Source: Nitrospira sp. (GTDB taxonomy: Bacteria; Nitrospirota; Nitrospiria; Nitrospirales; Nitrospiraceae). Taken from it: a DNA stretch of 64,000 nt. A model generated the notes under the pieces. That model did not search any database. It saw nothing but the letters and a program-made list of their open reading frames with translations, and was not told the origin of the DNA. The stretch spans positions 1 through 64,000 of the forward strand of contig JAHBWU010000002.1 of assembly GCA_019636835.1 (NCBI GenBank). The letters are read 5' to 3'. The stretch's first letter is position 1; each line of letters starts with the position of its first letter. Positions 18,797 through 28,780 of the stretch are shown here, piece after piece. Position numbers and translations under genes: made by a program.

Positions 18797-19025
18797 ATGG
18801 CACACTTGCCTCCCGAATCACCTCTGGCGATGACCGTGATCGGGGAATTGTGTTCATTGACAGTATTGACGATGGTCGTGCTGCCTGTACGTTATCTGTG
18901 GGTAGAGCGACGAGCTGTTCAACGACGCAACGCGCGGCCCCGAACAGTTGTTTCACCTTTGGACGCGGAAGCGACAATTTAAACCATAGACGAAAATATC
19001 CGAAGGCCGCGGAGGGTGATACGGT
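18797..19025 (+). pseudogene. Decayed duplicate of the czcA 3' end and its downstream spacer
   Basis: The frame 18797-18982 encodes a tail (TVIGELCSLTVLTMVVLPVRY..VVQRR-like) clearly homologous to the last 55 or so residues of the RND pump ending at 15508. Similarity continues past the stop into the spacer: TAAACCATAGACGAAAATAT here and TAAACCAGTAGACGGGAATG there, then CCGCGGAGG and CTGTGGAGG. No N-terminal part exists. It is a remnant, not a gene. Confidence 0.8.
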
Positions 19026-20923
19026 CAATGGTGAATTTTTGACGCGGATTCAAAGACCAGCTTGACCGGCCCGACGGCTTCTTTGAGGATGACATGCTCG
19101 CCATCGGAGGCCACGGCGAGCGTCACCGGGTCTCGTTGTTTCAGGACCCACCCGCTGGGTATCCGGACATCCAGACCTGCGATTTTATCTGGAATATCGA
19201 GCGCCACGGTGTGACGCGACCCGTCCTGATGCACATCGACTTCCACCTGATTGCGCGCCGCCCACCATCGTCCGAATTCACCGACAGATCCGAACCAAGC
19301 ACGATCGCGGACCGCCGCCACAAATTCTCGTTCGAACTCGAATTTGTGTCCCAGTATATTTGGATGGATCAGGACGACAAAGCTGCCCCCATAGCGACCG
19401 ACCTGCGGACCAACTCAAGGGCTTGCGGAAGTCGGGACCCCAGTTCAGGTAACTCCTCATCCTCGAGCGTCACTGGAAATTCGAAGATGCCGACTTCGCT
19501 CTCTACCCCTCTGTCATAGGTCAATTGGTACGGCAGGTGCGCGAGCGAGTTGTTGGCCGTGGCGGACGAACTGAATCGATAGCCGCCAGCCGCGAGAGCT
19601 TGTGGAAGCGTGAGGGGGGTTCGACAGATGGCCCGGTCGAAAGGAGATGACGGTATTTGGTGGAGAAAAGTGCTCGATGAGGAACTTGCTCACTCTCAAT
19701 TCTCCAAGCACCGTGCCGTTGTAGGCTGTTTGTCGCGACTTCACATAGGGCCGGTATGAAGGATAACCTTCTGTTCCGGTGCCCAACGGAAATGTATGCA
19801 GGACCTTCGAGTGAGCCACGGTGTGGCTGCCCAACTCCATGCCCAGCTTGTGGAGCGTTTGAAGATCTCGAACGCCTTGCGGATTAAAGAAAATATCGTC
19901 GTTGCAGTCGCGGATATATTTTGTTTGGATGAAATAAGTTCCGGTAATGCCCTGGCTCCGCTCGAACTCAGCATAGCGGAGTGCATTGACCATGGACGTT
20001 GAGGCATCGATGTCATGCGTGAGGAGCACCGACAACGACCGGTGATTGGGAACTGTGCCGAGGATCACGGCATTCGGTTCGCCGGTTCGATAGATCTCCT
20101 TGAGCATTCGCAATACCACATTGAGCAACGGCTCAAACCGATTGTCGTAGCTCTCTGCAATACCTTCCTCCCATAAGTTGTATCCCTTCGCCAACAAGAA
20201 CCCGATATCGAGACCGAAGGCGATAGCGCGACCCTGGTCGTATGATCGCTGAACAATCGCCGGTGTCCCGTCGTCGTACACCGCCAATGGCGCTTCCTTC
20301 GGGGCGAGGTAGCTGTGCGAGCCGACAGGCTCTCCACCCTTTTGCCGGTCTCCTAACCGAAGAACTTGCTCTTTGGGTTCAGTGAATTGGGCAAGGAGCG
20401 GCGAGAGTTGATTAAGACGCAATTCGAAATGACGGCCGAATGATTGTGCCTCTCTGTATCCGAACACCTCGTTCAGCCCTCCGCCGAGCACATTGATGCC
20501 GATCAATGTTCCGCCGTTCCGAGGAAAGGAGGCCAATGCTTTCATAGCTTCCGAAGTGAGCACCCGTCCCGAGATCATCGGATACACGAGGACCACCCGA
20601 TGAGCGAGCGCCTGTCGGTAATCTTGCGTCACAAGAAACGGCACCCCGATAGTCTTGAGGCCGTGCGCCAGGCGAAGCCAATTCGATGTCGGATCGGTCA
20701 ACAGGACGGCGAGACGACTCTGTGTGCCGGCTTCGTAGCGACTGATTGGAGTCGGGGAGATCGGCAGGACTACCGACAGGCCGGAAGACCCGCTGACGCC
20801 GTCGAAGATCTGTATCTGATCAGGAAGAACCGTATGGTCATCGGAGAAAGGAAACAGAAGCAGACTCACCCACACGGCGAATCCGGTGGTGAGTAGTCCG
20901 AGGGAAACGAGAAGCGCCCGCAT
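19025..20923 (-). pseudogene. Polysaccharide deacetylase-like protein with two apparent frameshifts
   Basis: The first frame (19514-20923) starts with a membrane anchor, then a long periplasmic region, then a NodB-like deacetylase core: LLTHDID (metal Asp) and ELGSHTVAHS (two metal His). After FRPGHLS, at a run of six G on the plus strand (19613-19618), the frame must shift to continue as LPQALAAGGYRFSSS..., and near 19415 shift again to reach IHPNILGHKFEFE and the 19025 stop. Restored, it has about 630 residues. It is the last gene of an exopolysaccharide operon and would deacetylate the polymer, as PgaB does. Sequencing error at the G-run is a real alternative to decay. Confidence 0.7.
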
Positions 20924-20957
20924 AATGCCCGGTCCCCCCTTGTATACGTTGAGTGAT

Positions 20958-22268
20958 TTACCAGTGCCAGATCACGTTTATCGTGATGCCGCGGCGAACG
21001 TAGAGGGTGGACCGGTCCTCATAGTAACCGACGACTTCGCCGGAGAACCGTTCACTGATTGGAAAGATAGCGCCGCCCTGAATGATACGGCTCGGTACCC
21101 GAGTAAAATCCTGAGCCGCGACGATCCGTTCGCCGGAGGTCCCGAACCCGCCGGACGCGAAGAGTTGCAGGCGAGCGGTCGGCCGCCACGTCAATTGAGA
21201 GGACAGCGTGATGGAGCCCTGTTCTGGCACATAATAAATCTTTTCCGTCAGCCAGAGATTGAACGGCAAATAGATCGTTACACCCGGCGACAACAGATCA
21301 ATACCCTCCTGCTTGAAATGCATGCGCCGATACCCGAACGAGAGCTCGATGGACGACAAATACGGCGACAGATCCTCCAAACCCTGGAAGATTTCTCCAC
21401 CCACCGTCCAGTTCGGCACGAAGCCGGGATTGACCGCGCCGGATGCGCCGAGATAGCCCCATGCCCGTTGCCACAGTGGACTGTAGACCTCTCCGGACAC
21501 GGGTGTGTCATGGAGGCCGAACCGGTTCAACGGCTCTATGCGACCGACGAAGGTCAGCTTACCCAGGGGTTTCGCCGCTTCGATGACCCAATCTCGTTCA
21601 TCGGGGAATCCGTTGGTATAGGTGTAGTGGCTATATCCAAGTTTCGCATAATTTCGAAAGGGCAGGGCCGGCCCGTTCCGAGGACCCCGCACCGGTGCCC
21701 GAGCCGACAGGGTGATTTCTTGGTTCACCGCGAGGATCCGTTGGGTGACCTCCGGATCATGTGTTTGATCATAGACCTCCTGATACAGTCGGAGGGCGTC
21801 CTGATAGTGCTTGCTCCAATACAGAGTATCGGCCAAGCCTTGCTTCGCCTCGACATTCTGGGGATCTTCATCCAAGACTGCCCGATACAGCGCGGCGGAT
21901 TCATCGAACTGTTGCTGCCAGGACCGGACGCGCGCCAGGGCTATCCGGACATCGATATCCACCGGGTGTCGAGTCAGGATATCTCGATACAGGGTCACGG
22001 CCTCCTCATGTTGACCGTGCCAAGATAAAACCCGGGCGAGGAGCGCCCTCACTTCGTCGTCCTCAGGCCGGCGTTGAAGGTAGTCGCGGTAAAGACCGGC
22101 CGCCCTATCAAACTCCTTGGCTGCCTCTGCTTCCTTGGCGGCCGTCAAGATATCGAGCCGCGTCGGCTGCACCTGGAACGAACCAACTTCTGTCGGTTCG
22201 TCTGCACGGGAGTTCCCAAGATGGAGACTGATCGACAGCGTGATGACGAGACACAACAAGCGAATCAT
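20958..22268 (-). CDS. TPR plus YaiO-like outer-membrane beta-barrel protein
   Basis: The 436-residue protein has a signal peptide, three or four TPR units (about residues 35-165, e.g. EAVTLYRDILTRHPVDIDVRIALARV) and a C-terminal barrel (about 205-436) ending in INVIWHW. This is the YaiO-family arrangement, analogous in role to the TPR-barrel exporter PgaA. It probably passes a polysaccharide through the outer membrane. The start overlaps the stop of the synthase gene (ATGA), and the deacetylase gene follows after 34 bases. Confidence 0.85.
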   Translation of the reverse strand: MIRLLCLVITLSISLHLGNSRADEPTEVGSFQVQPTRLDILTAAKEAEAAKEFDRAAGLYRDYLQRRPEDDEVRALLARVLSWHGQHEEAVTLYRDILTRHPVDIDVRIALARVRSWQQQFDESAALYRAVLDEDPQNVEAKQGLADTLYWSKHYQDALRLYQEVYDQTHDPEVTQRILAVNQEITLSARAPVRGPRNGPALPFRNYAKLGYSHYTYTNGFPDERDWVIEAAKPLGKLTFVGRIEPLNRFGLHDTPVSGEVYSPLWQRAWGYLGASGAVNPGFVPNWTVGGEIFQGLEDLSPYLSSIELSFGYRRMHFKQEGIDLLSPGVTIYLPFNLWLTEKIYYVPEQGSITLSSQLTWRPTARLQLFASGGFGTSGERIVAAQDFTRVPSRIIQGGAIFPISERFSGEVVGYYEDRSTLYVRRGITINVIWHW

Positions 22269-25200
22269 GGATCTTCCTTGATTGCAGGGAGAGCACTAAA
22301 GCCCGGATAGTCATGAATCATCACGCCGGAAAACGAACGGTTGGGCAATGTTTGGTCGAGTCCGCGGAGCATCGCGCCGACCTCTCGGCGCGGACGTCCC
22401 GAAAAGGTCAGGCGTTCCGGCCGAATCGTCGTCCGCTGCACGATGCGAAACCAGTCTCGTTCATCGCCTCCGGGCGGAGGTGCGAACACGAGTCGCTTGC
22501 CGGCACGATCCAGGTAGGCGGTCGCTAAATCCCGGCGCGTGACGTGTTCGAGCCGGACATGCTCCTCCAGCGGCAAGGGTTGCGTCTCGACCGCCAGCCA
22601 CACCGGCAGGCCGATGAGGTCTCCATAGCGAAGCTGATCTTCGATAAGGTCACGCAGCTCCGCCAGGTCGGTCCGATAGCTCATGATGGCCACCTCGTCG
22701 GCGAGAGCCATCGCAGCAAACGCCACCGCCCGGTTGCGCGCCGACTGCGATGTCAGCCAGAACGGCATGACAATCGATAGTCGCGCTTGTCCGGCCAACG
22801 CGCGTTTCACCTGCGCGTGCATCTCCAGATATTTCTCATAGCCCTGAGGGTCGTTGAGAAAACCGTCAAGCAGATAGGGCTCGATGTCGAGCTGCACGCC
22901 AGCCGGCAATCGCCCCTGCATCATGTCCTGCAAACGTTCCACTTTCTTGAGGAGGGGTCCTGCGTCGAGAACCGCTTCCGGGTAACCGTCCAACGCAAAG
23001 GCTTCGATGTGCTGCCGCTGTGCGGTTTGGAGCAGGCCGACATAGCGGAGCCAGGTCTCTTCAGGATCATTAAGCGCCGGCAGTTGAACCGCTAGGCGGC
23101 TGCATTGCAAAGACCTGCAGACATCCAACAACGACGATCCCTGTGCCGTTGCCTCTCGGTAGTCCCATACCCAGAATCCAATCCGTCGGTGAGGTTTTGG
23201 TGCCGCTTGTCCTCTGGCCACGGATAGCTCGTCAAGCCGGAGCACGACGTTTCCTTGTTTCGGTATCACGGAGACCACGGTCACGTCGCGGAGGTCGATC
23301 TCCTTGGCTCCCGGCATCAGCGGAAGAGTCACGTCAAAACGTCCCGGTCGCTGGTCAAGAGAAAATTGAGCGCCCCGCCAAACCGTTCGGTCGTCGGCCA
23401 ACGCGACTGAAATGGGAGCGGACGCAGATCCCCGGAGCGTCAGGGATTGGTAGGAAAGGAGGTCCAATCGGGTTCCAGTCTGCGCCACGGCAAAGAGGAT
23501 GGGGCACGGCCGATCACCTGGGCCGACAGTGCGGACAGTCAGCAGGGCTGTCGAGGGTTCTCGAAGTACTTCACATCCCGGCTCGCTCCGGACGTCGACA
23601 ATGTGATTGAGGAGATTGACGCGCGATTCGACCGGGCGAATTCGACGAGGGGCCGGTGGGTCAGGTGCCGTCTTGAATACGAGCCTCGGCTCGCGCCCGG
23701 AGACATAGATGACGTCCACTTCCTGAACCATCATGGGGACGTTTCCGTAAAACGAGACCGTTCCTGTGCCGATAGCTGCAGGCGGGAGCTCGTGCGCGGC
23801 GGCTGTCGCCGGTATGGAGGCAAGGCCGATGAGAAGTCGTGCCGTGGCTCCGGTGTTGGAAAACCCGCGCCTGGTCATCACGCCCCAGTCACGACTGCCC
23901 CGCGCATATTTGCTCAATCCACGCAGACGCCAATAGACCGTGAGCTGGCGGAAGCCGATGTTTTCCAATAAGCACCAGAGGACCAGCCAGAATCGATCCA
24001 TGAGCGTGGCCGTTCGATGGAACGTGAATTCTTCGATGGTGAGCGCCGCCAGGGACAACAAGATCCCATACCCGTACGCGACCAGAAAGAACAGGCATGC
24101 AAACGACAAGTCCATTTCTCCGAGCGCGAGGATCGAGACCATGATGAGCAGCCCCATTGCTTCGATCACGGGCGCCAGCAATTCGCCGAACACAAAGTAG
24201 GGGAACACGAGGAGTCCCAAAGCCCCATACGACGGATTGAAGAACAGCCGACGATGCCGCCACAAGACATCGGCAAGGCCTCGCTGCCAGCGATCACGCT
24301 GATTCCCGAGCACGTGAAGCGATTCGGGCACCTCGGTCCAGGCAACCGGGTCCGGAATGAAGATCACCCGTTGGGGTTGCCGTTCTTCACACCCGATCCG
24401 CCGCAGGCGCACCACCAACTCCATGTCCTCCCCGACCGTGTCATGCAGATAGCCGCCGGCATGGATCACCGCCTCGCGGCGAAACAAGCCGAATGCACCG
24501 GATATGATCATGTTGCCTCCGAGGCGGTTCCACCCCAGTCGGCCGAACAGAAAGGCGCGGAGATACTCCACCACTTGCACCCCTGCCATCGGACGGCGCG
24601 GCACATGCACCGTCGCCACCCGGCCACCCTTGACCAACGATCCGTTGACCGGCCGAACCGTGCCTCCGGCGGCCACCACTTCATTGGACTCGATGAACGG
24701 ACGCACCATCCGCTGCAGCGCATCCGGTTCGATCAACGTGTCGGCATCGATGGCGCATACCAGTTCGTTCGAGGCGATGTTGAGCCCGGCGTTCAGCGAG
24801 TCGGCTTTGCCGCCGTTTTCCTTATCGACGACCACGAGATTCGAATGAATGGTGGACCGATAGAGCGCACGCACCGGTTTCGTGTGAAGCTGATGCCGGT
24901 AGATCGGGTGCACGGCGGAGAGTCCGAATTGATCGTGGAGCACGCGAAGCGTCTCGTCCTTGGAGCCGTCGTTGACCACGATTACTTCCAAGTTCGGATA
25001 CTGGATGCCCAACAGCGCTCGGAGACTTTCGGCGATCGTCTTGGCTTCGTTGTAGGCGGGGGCGAGGAGTGTAATGCGAGGAGCGATCTCGGACTTCAGC
25101 AAACGGCGCCGGTTTTCGTCTCGCGCTTTCTGCAGATGCGGTCGAATATCGAGGACGGCGCTCATCAACAATAATCCATAGAAGCTCGACAGCAGGAAGA

Positions 25201-25270
25201 AATAGAGAAGGATCAGCCATTCAATCGTGAGCAGGGCGTTCAGGAGTGCTTCAGCGACACCGGGGGTCAT
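22265..25270 (-). CDS. Fused GT2 polysaccharide synthase and periplasmic TIM-barrel-like domain
   Basis: The 1001-residue protein (ATG at 25270, overlapping the upstream stop) has two parts. Residues 1-470 are a processive family 2 glycosyltransferase like PgaC/BcsA: NDGS at 100-103, DAD at 175-177, ED at 281-282 and QRDRW at 324-328, with flanking membrane segments. A second hydrophobic segment (about 475-493) then leads to a large exported part with a beta-rich region and a barrel-like domain (about 695-1000) carrying LDIE at 794-797, IMSYRT and GVMIHDY, reminiscent of GH18/PgaB-hydrolase barrels. I infer synthesis of a beta-linked hexosamine-type polymer with trimming at the outer face. 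The polymer is not proven. Confidence 0.82.
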   Translation of the reverse strand: MTPGVAEALLNALLTIEWLILLYFFLLSSFYGLLLMSAVLDIRPHLQKARDENRRRLLKSEIAPRITLLAPAYNEAKTIAESLRALLGIQYPNLEVIVVNDGSKDETLRVLHDQFGLSAVHPIYRHQLHTKPVRALYRSTIHSNLVVVDKENGGKADSLNAGLNIASNELVCAIDADTLIEPDALQRMVRPFIESNEVVAAGGTVRPVNGSLVKGGRVATVHVPRRPMAGVQVVEYLRAFLFGRLGWNRLGGNMIISGAFGLFRREAVIHAGGYLHDTVGEDMELVVRLRRIGCEERQPQRVIFIPDPVAWTEVPESLHVLGNQRDRWQRGLADVLWRHRRLFFNPSYGALGLLVFPYFVFGELLAPVIEAMGLLIMVSILALGEMDLSFACLFFLVAYGYGILLSLAALTIEEFTFHRTATLMDRFWLVLWCLLENIGFRQLTVYWRLRGLSKYARGSRDWGVMTRRGFSNTGATARLLIGLASIPATAAAHELPPAAIGTGTVSFYGNVPMMVQEVDVIYVSGREPRLVFKTAPDPPAPRRIRPVESRVNLLNHIVDVRSEPGCEVLREPSTALLTVRTVGPGDRPCPILFAVAQTGTRLDLLSYQSLTLRGSASAPISVALADDRTVWRGAQFSLDQRPGRFDVTLPLMPGAKEIDLRDVTVVSVIPKQGNVVLRLDELSVARGQAAPKPHRRIGFWVWDYREATAQGSSLLDVCRSLQCSRLAVQLPALNDPEETWLRYVGLLQTAQRQHIEAFALDGYPEAVLDAGPLLKKVERLQDMMQGRLPAGVQLDIEPYLLDGFLNDPQGYEKYLEMHAQVKRALAGQARLSIVMPFWLTSQSARNRAVAFAAMALADEVAIMSYRTDLAELRDLIEDQLRYGDLIGLPVWLAVETQPLPLEEHVRLEHVTRRDLATAYLDRAGKRLVFAPPPGGDERDWFRIVQRTTIRPERLTFSGRPRREVGAMLRGLDQTLPNRSFSGVMIHDYPGFSALPAIKEDP

Positions 25271-26325
25271 GCCGAATTCGTCCGTGCTTTCATCGACGGG
25301 AGACCGAGCGTATGTCGAGCCATGTCCGCCGCGAAACGATCGGAGTGTGAAAGCTCTCGGCGGAGCACCAGAATGCCGGGCGCGCCCAATGAACGAAGGG
25401 CCGTGCCTGCTTCCTGCCGTACCGTCCAGACCGGATCTCCGAGCAAGCGGCCTATGGCAGGCGCCGCTTGCCAGCAACGAAAATGACCGAGCGTGCGAAG
25501 CGCGGCTTGCCGTACCGGAGAAGCCGGATCATTCAGTCGATCGATCACCAGCGGGGCAGATTGCAGACCTCCGGATCTGGCGAGCGTGTCTAGCGCCAAT
25601 TTTCTGATGGTGGGGCTGTTGTGGGCGACCAATTTCCCTGCTAAGTCAGCGAAGGCCTCATGCCCTAACGATGCCGCGACGGCCAGTCCGCGCTCCAATG
25701 TCGTGCCTGTCTGAGAGGCTAGGTAGCGTTCCAACGGCTCGACAGCGGCGGCACCCATCCGATGGAGGGCGTTGTGGGCGGAAAAACGGCAGAATCCGTC
25801 CGCATCGGTGAGGGTTCGAAGAACGTGTTCGATGATGACGGCGCAAGGATGATCCGCTGCCCAATGGACGACTTCAGAACGGACGATCGGGGACGGATCG
25901 TGAAAGAGCGAGGGAATGATGTCATCGCCTTCTCCAAGCGCCGTCAACAGCCGAATACCCCGGATCCGCCGTGGCCAGCGGCGGCTGCGGCACAGCTGCT
26001 CTCCATGCTGCACAATGTGAAACCGCCTCGCGATATTCGCGAGAGCGCTCAATTGTGTTCCGCTGAAATGTTCGGCCAGGTTGATGAACAGCGTAATCTG
26101 GATGCGCCGAGGGAGCGCGTGAACAACCGCCGGTTCATCACCGGATGACGGATCGGTTTCCAGCGCCAGTATGAGCGCCACGCGGGCTTCGTGGATTTTG
26201 CGTTCCCACCGGAACGTTTCCCACCGCAGCCAAACCGTCAGACCCATCAGCAGGCTGAGGCATCCAACCAGAGCTACGCCTTCCACACGGAGAACAATCC
26301 AGAGCCATGTGTAGGCAGGCGTCAT
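25267..26325 (-). CDS. HEAT-repeat protein with N-terminal membrane anchor
   Basis: The 352-residue protein has one N-terminal transmembrane helix (ALVGCLSLLMGLTVWL) followed by an array of HEAT-like repeats such as DPASPVRQAALRTLGHF and DPVWTVRQEAGTALRSLG. Such scaffolds bind proteins. The ATG at 26325 is chosen because it lies 4 bases after the upstream stop, and longer frames would run through the diguanylate cyclase gene. It overlaps the synthase start (ATGA). I infer a scaffold for the synthase complex, perhaps linking it to the upstream receiver-cyclase. Confidence 0.8.
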   Translation of the reverse strand: MTPAYTWLWIVLRVEGVALVGCLSLLMGLTVWLRWETFRWERKIHEARVALILALETDPSSGDEPAVVHALPRRIQITLFINLAEHFSGTQLSALANIARRFHIVQHGEQLCRSRRWPRRIRGIRLLTALGEGDDIIPSLFHDPSPIVRSEVVHWAADHPCAVIIEHVLRTLTDADGFCRFSAHNALHRMGAAAVEPLERYLASQTGTTLERGLAVAASLGHEAFADLAGKLVAHNSPTIRKLALDTLARSGGLQSAPLVIDRLNDPASPVRQAALRTLGHFRCWQAAPAIGRLLGDPVWTVRQEAGTALRSLGAPGILVLRRELSHSDRFAADMARHTLGLPSMKARTNSA

Positions 26326-26329
26326 GGGG

Positions 26330-28780
26330 TTATGCGGCAAGGGCTCGGCGGATTCGGTGCAACAGCAGCCGCGCGCTGAACGGTTTAGCCACGTGATCAA
26401 AGGCGCCGAGTTCGAACATCGCATCCACTTCTTCTTCGCCGGACCGATGGGTCAGCATAATGACCCGTGTCGAATGCAGGCCGGTTTCCAAACGGATACG
26501 GCGCAGGATCGCGACTCCATCGAGGCCCGGTACGTCGACTTCCAAGACAAGAACTCTCGCGCGCAGCGCGGGAGCTGTTCCCACGAGCTTCCCGAACGCC
26601 TCTTCACCGTCTCGAAACCGGCAAGCCCTATATCCTTGGTTCAGGAGCATGCGCAGGAGCATGTCGGTGACCGTGTCATCCTCATCGATAATCACGACGT
26701 CGAATGGCTCGGTCGGAACGGCCCGACTGTGCCCGCCCGCCGCCACCACGCAATCCCGTCCTGACGCCTTTGCGGCTGACAGGGCATGGCCCGCGGCCTG
26801 GTAGACCGCCTCGCGCTCCGATCCGTCGGTAGGAAACTCGGCGATGCCGACGCTGAGGCTCACGGCGATCGTCTCGGCGGTCTCCGTTGCGAATCGTTCC
26901 CGGCGCACGAACCGAAGCAGTTCCTCGAATCTCGCCTGCGCCGCCGCTTTGGGGGCGCGATGAAGCCCAATGACGAATTCATCGCCTCCCAGACGTCCGA
27001 TGACATCCTCCGGCCGGAAAAATTTGGATAACATCTGTCCTAATCGTCGCAAAACCATGTCGCCGGCCGTCGTCTGATGACGATCGTTGATTTCGTTCAA
27101 GCGATCGACATCGATCACGGCCAAGGAGAAAGAGTCCCGATACCGTTTGGCCAAGCGAAGGGAACGCTCCAACATGTGTTCAACGGCTTTCCGACTCGCG
27201 ACACCCGTCAGGGAGTCACGTTCCATCCGATGTCGATATAGGCGGGCACGCCCCAACCGGTTGTGCACCCGCGTGATGAGCTCGGCGCCGACGATCGGCT
27301 TGCTGATGAAGTCGTCGGCTCCGGCCATGAAGAGTCGCTGAATCGTGCCGGCGTCGGTCTGCGCGGACAGAAACACAATCGGCAAAAATTCCCAATGCGG
27401 ATCACCGCGCACCACCCTGCAAAGCTCGATGCCGTTCAGATGGGGCATTTCCACATCCAGGATCAACAGATCCGGATTAACCTCCTCGAGCGTGTCCCAA
27501 AATTTCAGCGGATCGGTAAGCGTTGTGACATGAAGGCCTCGTCGTTCCAGGAGCTTGCCTGCCAGTCGGCAGACCAACTCGCTATCGTCCACGACAAGGA
27601 TCTTCGGAACGTCGGTACGGCTCTGGCCGAGTATTTCCTTGGCTACACTCAGGATGGTGGCGGCGGACTCCCGCTTGTCGAGCACGCCGAGACCGCCGGC
27701 CCCGGCGATGGAAACCCGGTCCTTGAATGAATCTCCCTCCGTCAGGACCAACAGGGGAATCGGAGGAGAGTGCGCGGCAAGGTCGCCTATGAAGTCCAAT
27801 TCTTCACAAGACGCGCCGTCTCCGCCGATGTCCAACAACACCAGATCCGGACTCGTGCCGGTCATGGCTTCCGCAGCCGCGTCAAGGCTTTCTGCGGCAA
27901 CGATTCTGACATCGTGGTGCGAGGCGTCGGCTCCTAGAAGATCGAGCAAGGCTTCATCCCGGCCAATCACGAGGATAAGTGGAAGCGTTGCGGAGGCGAG
28001 CGCTTCATCGGTCGGCACTATGCTCACCCGATCTGCCTGCTCCTGAAGCTCCACGACCAGCTCGCAGAAGCGAAGCATCCGGCTCGGGGTCCATGCTTCG
28101 TCTCGGCGTAACAACTGCTCCGCCTCGCCGGCCGACTGTGCCAATGCGGTGAAGCCGTATCCGCCTGCGTCCAGCGCCATGCGCAGGGATCGACGCATAG
28201 CTTCCCGTCTCACGTTATCGCGGAGGGTGTCTTCCAGGAGGTCGGTTGCCGCTCGTTCAAGTGCCGCCACATGCTCCTTCAGAGCGCTCTTGAAGCTCTC
28301 CCACTGAGCCTCTTGACTCGTGGGTGATCCTCCATGAGTTTCGGAGACAGCGCCTATGGGAGAGTCGAGTTGTTTCACGGGAAGACTCAGCAGGTCTCCG
28401 ATATGATGTGCGATTTCCTGAGGGTCCGACGGATAGGTGAGCAGGCTCTGCACGCCGAAGTCTTTCACCAACTTCTTGGTGAGGTCAGGGTCCATGTTTC
28501 TTTCCAGGCAATAGACGATGGGGATCAGCGAGCCCTGTCGACCCCGCCGAATCTTATCCAGGAAAGGTTCAACACCGCCGGCAAGTCTCCGATGGTGCAG
28601 AAGCAATAGCGACCACTGCCGGTCACTGATCAGGTCTAAGGCTGCTGCCTTCGTGCTGACTGCCTCAATGGCCACATCGAGGGCCTGTTGAAGGGCTAAG
28701 GCGATGCCGGGGGGAGGGCACACTGCCAAGATACGCGGTTTCGCTGGTTGCGTCGGCGGTGTCGTATCTTCGCTGTCCAT
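26330..28780 (-). CDS. Multi-receiver diguanylate cyclase (REC-Hpt-like-REC-REC-GGDEF-REC)
   Basis: The 816-residue soluble protein appears to hold a degenerate receiver (about 15-130), a helical Hpt-like region (about 155-255) without the expected His, a second degenerate receiver (about 265-385), a full receiver (about 392-510, VVDDSE, LLILDVEMP, SKP), a GGDEF domain (motif near residue 598, with an RPED inhibitory site five residues before it) and a C-terminal receiver-like domain (IIDEDDT, LVLEVDVPG, AKPF). It should make c-di-GMP under phosphorelay control. As first gene of the operon it is a natural activator of the synthase, as c-di-GMP is for PgaC/BcsA. No histidine kinase is adjacent. 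Confidence 0.88.
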   Translation of the reverse strand: MDSEDTTPPTQPAKPRILAVCPPPGIALALQQALDVAIEAVSTKAAALDLISDRQWSLLLLHHRRLAGGVEPFLDKIRRGRQGSLIPIVYCLERNMDPDLTKKLVKDFGVQSLLTYPSDPQEIAHHIGDLLSLPVKQLDSPIGAVSETHGGSPTSQEAQWESFKSALKEHVAALERAATDLLEDTLRDNVRREAMRRSLRMALDAGGYGFTALAQSAGEAEQLLRRDEAWTPSRMLRFCELVVELQEQADRVSIVPTDEALASATLPLILVIGRDEALLDLLGADASHHDVRIVAAESLDAAAEAMTGTSPDLVLLDIGGDGASCEELDFIGDLAAHSPPIPLLVLTEGDSFKDRVSIAGAGGLGVLDKRESAATILSVAKEILGQSRTDVPKILVVDDSELVCRLAGKLLERRGLHVTTLTDPLKFWDTLEEVNPDLLILDVEMPHLNGIELCRVVRGDPHWEFLPIVFLSAQTDAGTIQRLFMAGADDFISKPIVGAELITRVHNRLGRARLYRHRMERDSLTGVASRKAVEHMLERSLRLAKRYRDSFSLAVIDVDRLNEINDRHQTTAGDMVLRRLGQMLSKFFRPEDVIGRLGGDEFVIGLHRAPKAAAQARFEELLRFVRRERFATETAETIAVSLSVGIAEFPTDGSEREAVYQAAGHALSAAKASGRDCVVAAGGHSRAVPTEPFDVVIIDEDDTVTDMLLRMLLNQGYRACRFRDGEEAFGKLVGTAPALRARVLVLEVDVPGLDGVAILRRIRLETGLHSTRVIMLTHRSGEEEVDAMFELGAFDHVAKPFSARLLLHRIRRALAA

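Noticed and set aside
20886-22028. 380-codon plus-strand ORF opposite the YaiO-like gene
   Set aside because: The minus-strand TPR-barrel protein fits a known architecture and an operon; this frame shows no motif.
24017-25174. 385-codon plus-strand ORF opposite the glycosyltransferase
   Set aside because: The GT2 motifs are on the minus strand. The opposing frame is His/Arg-rich, as expected for a shadow in GC-rich DNA.
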